Assembly (NCBI RefSeq): GCF_001625215.2 | Contig: NC_030382.2 | Span: 46,279,364 to 46,343,363 of the forward strand | DNA from: Daucus carota subsp. sativus | Taxonomy: Eukaryota > Streptophyta > Magnoliopsida > Apiales > Apiaceae | Direction of reading: 5' to 3' | DNA length: 64,000 bases | Part shown: one piece after another, positions 23,301-38,903 of the stretch | Layout of the letters: each line of letters opens with the position of its first letter | Numbering within the stretch: the stretch's first letter is position 1 | Program-made: the position numbers and the translations under genes | The notes under the pieces: model-generated | The model's database searches: none | What the model saw: the letters and a program-made list of their open reading frames with translations, nothing else | What the model was told of the DNA's origin: nothing

Positions 23301-25473
23301 GGATTTCTCACGCTTCCGCTAGGTGGGAGGAGGGCTTACCAGGATAATATTATATCTAACATGGCTCGAAAGCCCATTTTTGGGTCAAAAGTAGATCACG
23401 AGCGCCCATTTTTGGGGCATAGCTTTACCTTTCGTGTCCTTGATAAATTATGGGAATATTGGGGGTCGTAGGGATTCGAACATGAGTCTCCACGAGCTTG
23501 AGCTCTGATACCATGCTAAGTGATAAATTCTTCCAAAACCTCAAGGTGTTGGGAGTAGGCTTACAGGATCATATTATTATATTCTAACACATGGTCCGAC
23601 GGTCAGATAACCACATAAACAAAAACATTAAATTAAGTCATCTTGAGTGTCAGATCACTTATTACTACAATATTGAATTCTGAAATCATGGAAATCGTGA
23701 CTTTATTGAGCTATTTAGAATCCAAAAGTGACAATAACAAATTCGGCATTTCTTCAATAAAAAAGATAGTGACATACCATTTGTCGAAGTTCAGAGTCCA
23801 AGGATCTTTTTGAAGTAGAATTACAGACACCTGCTCGGGGTAGCTTCTTTGAAAAGGTCGGAGCTCTACTATTTGCAAGTGAGCCTAACCTCTTGGCCGG
23901 CGAGTGATCAGAAGTACCTACTGAAATGGATAATAGGGACTCTGCGTCATAATCATCAGAGGATACAACTACATCTTTTGCATGGGAACTAAAAGGGTCC
24001 TGAATATGACTATGAGATGAACTGACAGTTCTAAAAGCAATGGGAGACATTGAATGTCTGCTAGATCTGGTGGAAGAATCTCGGCCATTATTGGATGCAG
24101 GTGAGGATCCCCTTACAACGGATGCAGGCCGATCAGCCAACGAACTACGAAGATTAGGAGGTGCGTCCAAAGAAAACCCTGAAATGTTGGACTGCCAGGC
24201 TCTTGTTTTGGGTGAGGCAGAATTCCCTCTACTTGTCTTAACAGGGGATGTACCTCTTGAACCACTGATACAACTCGTACTCAACCTTTGAGGAGTTGGC
24301 ATACTTGACCTTGGAGCAGATGGTGAGGGTTTACCTGGGGGAGAAGATGATCTTCTTGAACTGGGGGTTGGACTTGATAGAGTTGTTAAAGATGTCCCGC
24401 CTCTCTTTTGAACTGTACTATTTCCAGACCGAGGAGATGAGCTTAAACGATTTGGACTAGAGCTACCTTTACTGCTTCTGCGATTTCTCTCTATCTGTCA
24501 TCAGACATGCATTATCGGTCTAAGTGAAGGTATCCAAAAAAAAAGAACAAATACGGATATATCACCATTGGAAATTATTTGCATATGAAAAAAAGCAAAA
24601 ACGTCTGAATTTGATAAGTCATACCTTCGGGGATCCTAAAATTGAAATAGGTAAACTTCGAGGTCTGCCTCTCTGTGCAAGATCAAGAGATTCTGTCTCA
24701 TCATCAAGGAAATCGAATAGAGGAGCCTCTGGAGGAGTTATTAACCTTCAATTTCGAAATATTAAATGTTATACAATGATACAACTAGTTATCAATTAGG
24801 ACCATGATATAGAAATATAGGTACAAGCAATAATTGTGGATATTATAAAACTACTCAGCAATCAAAATTTAATAAACTTTTCAGTGGCAATGCTTAAGGT
24901 GGCACCTCTTACACTAAGATGCAAAGTTTCATCCAAGGGAAAGGAAACTCGGAAGAAAGGAGTAGTTAAAATCATTTAAGAAAAAAAAGAGAGCTGATTT
25001 TTGCAATAAGGAGCATTGAAATCTGTGGATAGAAAAAAAAAAGTGATAAATACTCCATGTGAAGTATAAAGTATTAAAAAAGAATAAAATACTAACCAGT
25101 CATAATCATTTTTTTCTTCCCCGACATTCAATATATCGCTGCTTTCTCCTTGAATGGGAACAGATATTCCAAGCTTACGATCTGAAAAGTAACTCAATTT
25201 TGTGGCTGCAACACCGGCAAATACAGACACAAATTATAATAATCCAGGATAATTATGAAGTTAAAAAAAAAAAAAAAACCAGCTGTTTGTCTCACCACAT
25301 GCGTCTTCAAAATCGTCGTCTGACTGGAGTAAATAATTGTCTGCTTCAATGCTTTGTAAGTCATTAAACAAGGCAAGATCCTCATCCTTCTCTCTAATTA
25401 ATATTCCACCCTTGAGACTATGCTCTCTCTTGTAGTTGTCATCTTTTAACTCTCTTCTAGTCGAGCATTTCAT
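20355..25473 (-). CDS. Ser-rich mucin/FLO11-like protein with zinc ribbon and CaaX end
   Basis: A plant-specific family with no defined function known to me; database names include mucin-5AC-like and flocculation protein-like. Six exons (25473..25296, 25205..25097, 24745..24625, 24494..23778, 22857..20934, 20758..20355) give 1150 aa. An acidic N-terminal block ([23 protein letters not shown]) is followed by a [14 protein letters not shown] motif, a Ser/Pro/Arg-rich disordered region with [20 protein letters not shown], a CxxC-x16-CxxC zinc ribbon (C539, C542, C559, C562) and a conserved tail starting [18 protein letters not shown]. The protein ends KCNCTVM, a CaaX box. In relatives the protein starts a few codons earlier (MPPSPA...); here that codon is not ATG and the frame runs back to a stop, so I use the internal ATG. 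Intron 4 holds a TRIM retroelement. Confidence 0.85.
23282..23589 (-). mobile_element. TRIM (terminal-repeat retrotransposon in miniature), fossil
   Basis: A 308-bp LTR-retrotransposon relative, oriented on the minus strand, lies in intron 4 of the mucin-like gene. Two short terminal repeats of about 76-80 bp (23514-23589 and 23282-23361) begin TGTTAGA and end TTAGCA. The primer-binding site TGGTATCAGAGC (23502-23513), complementary to initiator Met-tRNA, abuts the first repeat. The interior is under 160 bp with no coding capacity, as is normal for TRIMs. The repeats have diverged clearly, so the insertion is not recent. No matching target duplication was found. Confidence 0.75.
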
Positions 25474-25843
25474 TTCTGGGGAAGGAGCACCGCCCGGGTT
25501 GGCCACAGAAATTCAACACTCTTGCATCCACATAAAATCCAGTGAGTGCAACAAATTTAATTACTATTCCTACCTGAATATAAAGAGTCAGAATGGTATG
25601 CTAGTATAGCTCCCTTTGCGCAGGCCAATACGTGATAGAACTTAATCAACTTTACTAAAAAATTGTCAAAACTCATTTGCCTTGATTTCACATGATTCTA
25701 AACCAATCCTCTTCCAAGAATGTAAAATTTGAAATTCAAACATGATAAAAAACAGAAGTATTGGGACAATTAAAACAAGAAAACCACTGCGAGAGCCATA
25801 ATATATACATTCAGGCTTTAGCATGCTGAGTGTATTAAAGTTA

Positions 25844-25922
25844 TGTTAGAATATAATATGAGACTGGTAAGCCCTCCTCCTAACACCTCGAGGTTGGTTT
25901 CAGGAGAACTGATCACTTAACA
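25844..25922 (+). mobile_element. solo LTR of the same TRIM family, fossil
   Basis: A 79-bp sequence starting TGTTAGAATATAATATGA and ending CACTTAACA matches the terminal repeat of the element at 23282-23589. It is flanked by AGTTA / AGTTC, a near-perfect 5-bp target duplication. A single repeat without interior is the usual product of recombination between two LTRs. Confidence 0.75.
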
Positions 25923-26508
25923 AGTTCAGTCTATACCACCATCTAACACCTTAAAAGAAGTCAAGCTCAAGTTTTTTTTACAGTTAAAACCCTTGTTTGA
26001 GGCTCTAAACAAACACATGAATCATGATTGATATTTCCTCGGCAAAAACTAAAAAATATACAAACTCGGTGACTTACCACCCAAAAATCTTCAAATGAGT
26101 GCTCCAAGAATTGTAAAAATGAAAAGCCCAGGAATGGATAATGCCAGTCAAGAAGTGGGATCTGCTGCAAAATACAAAATTTGTGAAACAGAGAGATTGT
26201 TGGGTTGTTTGTTTCCTTTACTAAATAAAAAAGCCCCCACTTATTTATGAAAAAGATGATTAACGGGTTTGCTGATATATCATCGTCATCATCATATTCA
26301 CTTTATAAATGGAAAGTGTTTAGTAGTAGTTGGCAACTTGTTTTCAACACTTTATATGGTTATTCTGTCTTTTGAAATCTTGTAATTTGTCTACCGTTGG
26401 CCTTGTTAATTTACACCACCGCCGACTTGTACCCCTTCTTGTATACTGTAGTCTCCTCTGTTTTTCAGTAATTTTAAAATCATATATATGCATTGACATT
26501 TTTTAATA

Positions 26509-26744
26509 GTCTCTCCGTCCCAAATTAGATGAGATCGTTGACTTTGGACACGTAGCTTAAGGTGTATTGAGCGTCTAGTTCCGGAATTTTTTTAAAAAAA
26601 ATTTCTTTTATAAATGAAAATTTCATATTTGAATTTTTATTTGCAAAAATAAAATTTTACAAATTTGTAATGTAGTTATGCGGTCGATGTACTTTAAAGT
26701 GCGTGCCCGAAGTCAACGAGCTAATCTAATTTTCATTTACAGAC
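26509..26744. mobile_element. decayed Stowaway-like MITE
   Basis: The left end has CTCTCCGTCCC followed by AAATTAGATGAGATCGTTGAC. The inverted partner near 26700-26744 shares AAATTAGAT.AG.TCGTTGACTT, but its outermost bases are lost. Intergenic, with no coding capacity. Confidence 0.6.
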
Positions 26745-26907
26745 ACATGGATTTTTAAATTAACAACTAAATTATATTAAAATAATAAATTATCTAATAT
26801 AATTATAAAAAAAGCTAAACTCGCAAATTCATGTATGACATATAAATATATATAAAAAAATAAACTCGCAAATTCATGTATGATACTTGCTCCGGCTCAG
26901 TCCATAG

Positions 26908-27385
26908 CAGGGGTGTAATCGAGCCGAGCCGAGTCGAACACTGTCAGGCTCGGCTCGAGCTCGACTGCAAAATTTGGGGCTCGAACTTGAGTTCGACCGA
27001 GGCTTTAATTTCAAGTTCGAAACTCGGCTCGTAAATAGTTCGATAAGCTCAAGTTCTGCTCGAAAGCTCGAATCGAGTCAATAAATATGGACAAAAACTC
27101 AAAATCTTTTTGGCTCGAGTTTGATTCGATTAAATATATAAATTATAAATAAAATATTAAATATATTTGTAAAAATATATTTATAATAAAAAATCAAAAA
27201 ACAGTAGAGGCTCGATAAAGCTCGTGAACTTTACGAACCAAGTAATTCGAAATTTGAGCTCAGCTCCGTAAAACATCTAAATAGTTTGAGCTCGAGCTCG
27301 GCTCGAATATTACCGAATCAAATTCAAATATTTTACGAGCCGAATTCGAATAACTCACAAACTGTTTGGTTTGTTTATACTCCTG
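26908..27385. mobile_element. hAT-like MITE B
   Basis: A 478-bp element is flanked by a perfect 8-bp duplication GTCCATAG (26900-26907 and 27386-27393). Inverted ends are CAGGGGTGTAATCG and CAGGAGTATAAAC. The arms are saturated with GAGCTCG / CTCGGCTCG words. No ORF. It lies about 370 bp upstream of the Iojap gene. Confidence 0.9.
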
Positions 27386-27752
27386 GTCCATAGGCAATTG
27401 AAAATTGAAAACTGATTAGATATACTAACCAGCGTAATTAAAACATCCTAATTGTCACCTTAATGGTTTGGTGACATGATTAAACAGTGACAGGTTTAGT
27501 TGGATCTTTAAAGAGAAAATAGACTAATAGTAAAAGATTTTGCGTATTAACAAATGAATCGGCTTTTTTTCAAAAAAACAAACAAACAAATGAATCGATT
27601 TAAATTAAGCTAAAATTTCGAGTTTTATCACAACAAATTAAATCGCTTATTTGGGTTGATTTCAGGTGTCTGATGTTCCACTTCGGGTTGTCAAATAAAC
27701 CGAACAGATCCGATTTGTTCCCCCATTCATTTCATCAAGGGAGAAAAAAATA

Positions 27753-30711
27753 ATGTTGGGTGCTGCGAAGAATCGATGTGTATCGACTGTAATTCAGAAA
27801 TTAGGGTTTCATCGGGGCGTATCTTCCCTCAACAAAATCGATTTATTTAACGGTATCGTCACTGATGATAACGCAAACAACACCCCCGCCGCCGCCAGAA
27901 GAGATATTCTGAGCTTGCCGGAGGTGGAGAAGATACTGAGCGACGTGAAAGCCGATGATGTTAAGGTTATTCCGGTTCAAAACGACTCTTTTACTGACCA
28001 TATCGTCCTCGCCACCGGCCGGTCTGCTTGGCATGTTCGTAACATTGCTCAAGCCCTCTTTTACAAGGTGCTCTATATTTTCGTGTCGAGTTCGTGTTCG
28101 GTGTGTAATTGATGTGTCTAGTAATGCCTGTTTGTTTTCGACAAGTCTTGAACTTTTGATCGCTATTAAAAAGACTGGATTTTGTTGCGCTTTGTTTGGT
28201 TTTAGTTGTGTATGATATGTTTGTGTTTATGGAAGAGTTAGCTGATGCTACTTTATTGTTGTTTTTTTTCGTGATGATGACAGGCTAAGCTAAAGCAAAG
28301 AGGTGAGGAGAAAATGTTACTCCCAAGTATGGAAGGCCAAAAGGGAGGGAAGTGGATTGTTGTTGATTCTGGTATTTTTTTTCCCAGAATCGCTTCATAT
28401 GTCAATTGTGATTATATGTTTTAGACTTGTGCTTTCGGTTTTAATACATTCATACAACATTACTTGGCACATTTGCAATGGGAAAAATATCAAATTGGTG
28501 ACTCGTTCCATTCAAATATATCAAGTAAGTCACCACTTTCCAGTTTGACTCAAATTGGTCACTGAAGTACCTCTTTTGTTCAGTCCGTTCGAGTCAAACA
28601 AGCGGAACGGTCGTTTTTAACGCTAAACGTTAAAATAAACGCTAAATTAGCAAAAGACCGCCACATGGAAATGAGTTGTCATAATGACTCGATTAAGACA
28701 AAATAAAAGCCAAAGAATCTCCGAAAAATATATACATATACATGTATGTATGTATATGTCCTTCAGTTCCTACGCAATATGTATATTTGTCTGAGATTCT
28801 TTGAGTTTTATTTTGTCTATTTTAACGTTTAACGGTAAAAATGACCAATCCGCTTGTTTGACTTTAACGGGTTGAACAAAAGAGGTACTTCGGTGACCAA
28901 TTTGAGTCAAACTGGAAAGTGGTAACTTACTTGATATATTTGAATGGAACGAATCACCAATTTGATATTTTCCCATTTGCAATAGAGATGTTTCGATGAA
29001 TAATCCCGTATACTTGTGATAAGTAATTCTGAATATTTTAAAGCCTGATACAAGCCCTATTTTGCACTGTCCGTGTCTCCCTCCATCTTTGTTTAAGCAT
29101 AACAAGTGTTATCGAAAGCATTAAGCGCACCGAGGCGCAAAACTCTCTGGAGCCTAGGCGCAAAGCGCAAAAGCGAGGCACGCGCTTCTTTGAAGCTAGG
29201 CGCATGTTTTACAAATTTTTTTATTTATTATTTAGGATATATGTATATAGGTTTATAACATAATTTATACTTAATAATATATTAAATCACACTTTAAGCC
29301 TTTATAATATATCAAATAACACTTTTAGAGGGAAAAAAATCCTAAAATTCAAAATTTATGTTTCGTAGGCAGAATTCCAGGCTTCCAGCTCCGAACAGGT
29401 AGGTATTATATCAATCATCTTCACCGAAGCCATCTTCATCGAAGTCTTCATCTTCAAAATCCTGATCTGACTCTTCTTCATGTATTAAAGTGTTCTCTTC
29501 AAATTCAAACTCATGTTCTACTTCTTCGTCCTCATCTATTAAACGTCGAGGCCTCTTACCTCTGCTCTTTTTTGAACTTGAAGGATTGGGGTTGTTTTGA
29601 ACCCTATTAGACTTTGAGGCTGATTTTGATTGCGACATGGAGTTATATGCAGGCTCTCTAGCACCTTTTCAAGTCGTTGAAAGCTGAGAGCCTGATATAG
29701 CCTTTTGATTTGGGCCTAAAATTCTTTTTTTTTTGTTGTAGGTTAGTACTTTTGGGCCGTAAAAGTGACCCAAAATTCTTTTCTTTTTTTTTTTTGTTAT
29801 GGGTTAGTACTTTTGGGCCTTAAAAGTGGCCCAATAACATTATATATCTTATTATGCGCTTAGCTTCGCTAAAGCGCGCTTTTCTACCACTTCGTGCTTA
29901 AGTGCGCTTTGTGCTTCAAGGCTAAAAGCGTGCGCTTGATTGAAGTTGCTTCGCCTCGACATATACGAGGCGCTAAGGGTGTGCTTTGCTTCGCTTTGCG
30001 CCTAGGCGCGCTTTTCACAACACTGAGCATAACTGTGCACAACTGTTCCTTATATTAAGTTGTAGTAATGAGTAATGACTCATTGAATGTCAAAAACTTT
30101 TATTAATTTCAATACGACTTGCCTATCTGCACTATAGGGAAATTGGTTATTCATGCACTTGATGAGAAGATGAGAGCTTATTACAACCTGGATGCACTCT
30201 GGACGGAGGAGAAATTACCGAAATCAGCTTCAGAAGAAAGACAGGTAACTTGTTACTTGCTTGTGTTACTGCCTTGATGAATATATTTTAAGACTTGCGT
30301 TCTTGGATTGGGTATGGTTCATTTGAGTTATTGTAAAGAATGCCCTGCTGTTGAAGTTCAATACAATGGCCAGTCTTAGCAATAATAGCATGGGAGAAAA
30401 TTCTTGATGTGGGCAGTCAATTCCAAATCCTAAATATATAAGCAATATTATCTCAGGCGTGGAGTGACCTTTGGATTTTCCTTTTCTTGCCATCTACCAG
30501 CAGTTCAATTGTTGTGAATACCATCAAACTTACATTTGTGTTGAAGAAATGCAATGTTGTCAACCACTTTCTTCATTTTTGCCAAATTCTAAAGTTCTTT
30601 TTTTTTTTAAATTTAATTTTGTATATTAATCAGGACGAGGCAGTGGAAAATGGTCTTGTGAAGGTGCGTCGGAAAAATAACTCCAAAAAGAGACCTGTGA
30701 AAAGTGCTTAG
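27753..30711 (+). CDS. Iojap-related ribosome silencing factor, probably mitochondrial
   Basis: RsfS/Iojap proteins bind ribosomal protein uL14 of the large subunit and block subunit joining; the long presequence points to mitochondria. Four exons (27753..28067, 28284..28371, 30138..30244, 30634..30711) give 195 aa. Residues 1-45 are basic and Ser-rich (MLGAAKNRCVSTVIQKLGF). The RsfS domain follows (LPEVEKILSDVKADDV, SFTDHIVLATGRSAWHV, GKWIVVDSGKLVIHALDEK), then a basic tail ending RKNNSKKRPVKSA. Splice phases agree throughout. Intron 2 (28372-30137) has swollen to 1.77 kb with two transposon insertions. From memory it resembles At1g67620. Confidence 0.92.
28480..28974. mobile_element. Mutator-like palindromic MITE
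   Basis: A 495-bp element in Iojap intron 2 is bounded by a perfect 9-bp duplication ATTTGCAAT (28471-28479 and 28975-28983). Its ends GGGAAAAATATCAAATTGGT pair with the inverted right end over about 150 bp or more, and the similarity runs almost to the centre, so the RNA could fold as one long hairpin. The 9-bp duplication and long inverted repeats define the MULE superfamily. Confidence 0.9.
29104..30025. mobile_element. hAT-like element F with acidic ORF remnant
   Basis: A 922-bp element in Iojap intron 2 is flanked by the perfect 8-bp duplication AGCATAAC (29096-29103 and 30026-30033). Ends AAGTGTTATCG and CAGTGTTGTGA (inverted) fit hAT. The arms are dense in GCGC / AGGCGC / GCTTCG words. 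A minus-strand open frame at 29411-29638 (75 aa) starts Ser/Lys/Arg-rich and ends in an acidic run (EDEDFDEDGFGEDD). I do not recognise it; it may be a leftover piece of transposase or a captured fragment. Confidence 0.82.
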
Positions 30712-31980
30712 ATACAATTGTGGTTTCCTGTGGACCAAGTTAGAATCAACGGCTACACATGACATTCTTGTTAAAGATCTTTTTGGACTATGCCTTTTTA
30801 CTTCTTGTAATTGATTAGATATTCTGTTGAATAATTTAGTATTGGCTTCTTCTTTTTTTTTTTTCAAATTAAAGATGCTGAGCTTTGCATGTATAATGTT
30901 GTTTACATCCGCAGCTACAATAAGCTCGTAAGCATATGTATGTAAATGAACTGATTGATTATCAACCGAGTCTCACAACGGAAACTATAACTCGTTTCTT
31001 GATCACATTTGTTGGAATTAGACAGCAAAGTCTTATCCACCTATCCAATTTGCGTTGAACACATATTCCTGAGCATCACGCAGGTTAAAGTTGCAGCGGT
31101 GTTGGTAGAAAGCCAAAACTCATGTCTTTGAAAGGCTCAAATACCTTGTGCATGCATATCAGTGGTCGAGTGACTCGAGTCCCTCAGCAGCTATGTGCCT
31201 ATGAGCAACTCTGTTAGGGGTTGTTTGAGTGTTGTGGGGTTGGAATCAAAATCGAGTTAAAACTTCAGGGGTAAGGAATAATATTTGACATGTTGAGTTT
31301 TGAAATCAATATATTCAAGATATGTTTATTTTGACTAGAATATAGTAATTTTGTTAAAAATATATTTTAAAATATGATGACCTGTTCATATATTGATCAA
31401 TTATCATAATTTTAGTACTTTAATGTACTGTTCATTATATGAAATATTAAATTATCTTTTTAAGATATATTTAAGGGTTTTGATATATATATAAAATTAT
31501 ATTTTTCTTTTACTTTTTCCTTTTTTGTTGAACAAAAATATAATAACTTTGTCTGCAAGTTAATCTCTCGAAAATAAAAATTAGAATGCTAAAAAAAAAG
31601 AAAGAATATAAGATAACACTAGTTCAAATTATTTAAAACGATTTGTTATTTCGGATCGAACCCAAATTCGCAACCATTTTCAGATTAGCCAGATTATCGA
31701 TCAGGAGTTGGAAAAAGTTTGGTTTGATTATATCGGCCCGCGGAGTATATATTTTGTGATTGAAATATTTGTTCGAAAACATGAAATCTGTGACAAAAAA
31801 ACAAAACAGAGGAGGTGCACATAGTTTTCATCGCCATAGTAGAGTCTTCGGAGTTTCCGAAGCAACCAAATTTCTTGAATAATACGTGTATATATTTAAC
31901 CTCTTCTACTTTCATCTCTGGCTAATTTCATAGCTTCTCGTTTCTTCTCTATTTCGCACTCTTCTTTTCGGAATTTCAAC
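30712..31980. other. intergenic, Iojap to KASR
   Basis: Holds the Iojap 3' UTR and the KASR promoter. AT-rich, with no gene or recognisable transposon. Confidence 0.5.
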
Positions 31981-35643
<3,663 letters not shown>

Positions 35644-36600
35644 GCGATGAGCCCACATCCTTTCTGACTATGCCATGTTAAACTTGTTCAACTCAGCTAT
35701 AGTAGATATCGTGTTATTTAGGTGGAAGGTTCTAGACATTTTGCTTTGAAGAGCTTATGAAATAAGATACTTGTACAAGATTTTGCTTTAGATTTTCATT
35801 TGAAATGTTTTTTGTCTTCATGCAAGTTTTCGCTATTCCATTTTAAGGCTACACTAAAAAAAAAAAAAAACTTGGTCGTATGTAAGTTGGCAGTTATCTT
35901 AAATTTGGTGTTTGGGTAATTTTGATTTATTGATAATTTATGAGTAAATAAAAACGTAATAATAAAAATAGAAATGATTTATGAGTAACTAATGATTTAT
36001 GAGTAACTTCTATTAAAAGTACAGTTTTAAGAAACTAAGTCATCGGGAGAACTTCTCTCAAACTAATTTAACTTATTTTTGATTTTAAGTCAGATTTATG
36101 ATTTATTACGCAAACAAATGTTTTTTTCCGACTTAAAACGGGGTAAGTCTACACACACCGGATCAATATATAAGCTGAAGAGAGCCATAGATCTGAAATA
36201 ATAGTTCACTACAATTGAAATGGTATCCGCTTGTATTATATTGCATCAGGACTCAACTCATCTGTTGCAAGCCTAACAGATGAATTTTTCAGAATATGTT
36301 CGATTTTATGGATTTTGTTGCATACAGCTTAGTAATTGGTAGAATATTTTGCAAGACTATTATAGTAACTTAAAGAGACATATTAGATCTGAACTAACTG
36401 TCCATTACAACTGAAACTTCTGTTTCCATACTGTATAGTAAGTTGCCAAGTTCACCAAAAGAAAAAATCCTACTAAAAATACTTGATACTTGTTGTACCT
36501 TAATTAAGCGACTAACTTAATTCAATTAATCACAATCATCATCGTCATCGTCTTATTACAATTTCGTAGATAAGCTAACAACATAATTTGATGAGCTAAC
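35644..36600. other. intergenic between convergent KASR and LHT
   Basis: Contains the 3' ends of two convergent genes and an A-rich tract near 35855-35870. Nothing else is supported. Confidence 0.5.
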
Positions 36601-38903
36601 TTAGCTAAAGAACTTGTACTGCTGGGCAGAGACGATGATCGTTCGAAGCCCACCGATGGGTGCTACAATCATTATAGTAACGCCGATCACTATGAATATC
36701 TGCCAAAATTCAAATTCCGACAAGCGCATAAAAGATCAGTAAGAAACAAATAAATGAAAAATATGAGGATGAGGAGAATGAACAGAGTTAATTACCCAGT
36801 TTAACCACCAAGAAAAGCCGAATTTTCGAGGTTTTTTAAGGATCAACCAGATGATGCAGGGAAGCTATTAGATCAACGAAAATTGAAAAATTGTCAGAAA
36901 TGCAGATAGATTGCTTAGTATATCGGACACAGCATTACTGTTTCTCACTTACATAATATGATGTAGGAGCTAAAGCAAAGCCTCCGAAGAAACCAAGCAG
37001 ACCACCGAAGAAAGGAATTGCAATGGCGATGAACATTGTGATTGCTGCAACCAAATTATAGAGGAAATATCAGTGGAAGCCGGGATCTATGTAATTTCTG
37101 TCATAATTTTCAAGAAAATGGTCCCAAATACCACTGTCGGAGAAGATGCCCTGACCTACCATTTTACAATCCAAAACGCTAGATCGTTTGATGTTTATCT
37201 TTTTTTTTGCTTAATGCTACACGATCTAGCGTTTTGAAATCCTAAACGCTATTTTATGTAGCATTTTACTCCTAAAACGTCATATCGTGTTATGTTTTGC
37301 AGTGTTTTTCAAACCTAAACGCAACACGATTTAGATGTTAATAAAATGATATTTTGGATCATTTCTCGTAACTCTATTATTTTGGGCATATTTGTGGGTT
37401 TTGTGGCAGGACTTTTGTCAAATTGAATCTACGTTCTACACTGTGAGGCAATTTACTTACCAACATATGAATATCTCACAAACAGGCGAAGACTGGTACG
37501 AGGTTTGAATCTCATATGCTTCACCAACAATGTCTCGGTCATGTCAAAAACAGGCATCGCGAATACCTGTGACAGTTAAAAGCAATGACAAACAGCGATT
37601 GATAAGAGTCTGATTACAAAAAACGTTGGAGAAAGAAGGCGTTAGTGGCTAAAATCTGAAATGGATGATAACCTGGTAGCCTCCGAGAACATGGACAACG
37701 ACAAACATATTTGCAGTTGCAATTAGCCAGTTTGGTTTCTCTAGTGTGAGCAGAATGTTGTCATCAAGCGCGGTTCCAAAAATGTAGTATCCGATGAATG
37801 CAACAGGAAAGTAGCAGAAGCCAACAAGTAGATACGCGACAAAAACACCTTTGTGCATCGGTCCAGTGGAAGGCTTGTCAGGGGTGGAAGGAATTGTAGC
37901 TTGGATTTCAAGAACTACATTGTGACCAGCATAAGCAAAAGCCACTGATCCCAGGGCATTGAAGAAGTCAAATATTTTTACGCTTGTGTCTTCTGATTTT
38001 AGGCTATAGCTCACGTCTTTCATCACCCCCTTGTTAATTGCAGCTCCCCAAGAGATAGTCGAGTAACTGCAAATTGGAAAATGCCAGAAACATAAATTTT
38101 TACATTATAAATTCACGACACATTTGATAACATGTCATTCTGTTGGAGATTCTGTTTTACCTTAAAGACATGACAGCAGCAGCGAGGGAAACACCGGATA
38201 TGGAATTGAAGTTGGGGAGAAGAGACAGCGCAAAGTGAGCAGATCCAAAAATCATGATGAAATATGTGGTTCTGATAGGAGTGCAGGTTGGACAAACAGA
38301 CTGGTGGAACTTCTGCAAAGATTTGCCTCCAGTAACCATATAAACAATGCACGTACCGACATCCACAATCAGCTGCTGGGGAACAACAATCCAGAGGCCA
38401 AGCTTTTCCCCAAATGCTGCTTGGCCTAATTCATGGTACCTGTCAAAACGTCTGCCCGGAACACATTCATGCATCTCCACCATCTGCCATATCGTGTACA
38501 AGGTTATCAACCATGATCCCACAACCATTGTGATCCCTGCCCCCCTGAAAAACATATAGCAATCTCAGTCTTTATAGAAATGTATAAATGAAATAAAATA
38601 AAGGGTCTTTCCGGTATGTGCCAACTACGATGACAGATTTTTATTGGTGTAGATTTTGTGCGTACGGGGTCCATCATCATTTCTGAGATTGGAGCCAATA
38701 AAAATCCGTCATCTAAGTAAGTAGTAAGTTTACCATCCGAGCTGCGACATAGCATAAGGCAGACTAAGAACACCAGCACCAACCATGGCAGTGACATTGT
38801 GAAAAGCAGAATACCACCATTTTGCATGCCTAGAAGAAGTGACTGGCAGCCAATCATCTATGGCCTTCTCCTCTGCTGTTTTTCTATCATCACTTACCAC
38901 CAT
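36601..38903 (-). CDS. lysine/histidine transporter (LHT-type AAAP amino acid permease)
   Basis: A proton-coupled amino acid importer of the plasma membrane (AAAP/ATF family, LHT clade). Seven exons (38903..38734, 38544..38161, 38066..37673, 37566..37461, 37044..36953, 36864..36796, 36699..36601) give 437 aa, the usual LHT length. The sequence has the family's first segments ([20 protein letters not shown], then [12 protein letters not shown]), the loop [36 protein letters not shown], and about ten hydrophobic segments, ending YKFFS. Start chosen at [20 protein letters not shown], which matches the usual LHT N-terminus. It is intact. Intron 4 contains a short MULE-like insertion. Confidence 0.94.
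37112..37378. mobile_element. possible MULE-type MITE in LHT intron 4
   Basis: Degenerate inverted ends (AAGAAAATGGTCCCAAATAC and the partner GAGAAATGATCCAAAATATC) bracket a non-coding core with internal inverted copies of ACGCTAGATCGT. No target duplication could be fixed, so the borders are approximate. Confidence 0.5.

Noticed and set aside
23502-23530. GCTCTGATACCA word as part of a tRNA gene
   Set aside because: There is no cloverleaf. The word is the complement of an LTR-element primer-binding site and abuts the terminal repeat of the TRIM.
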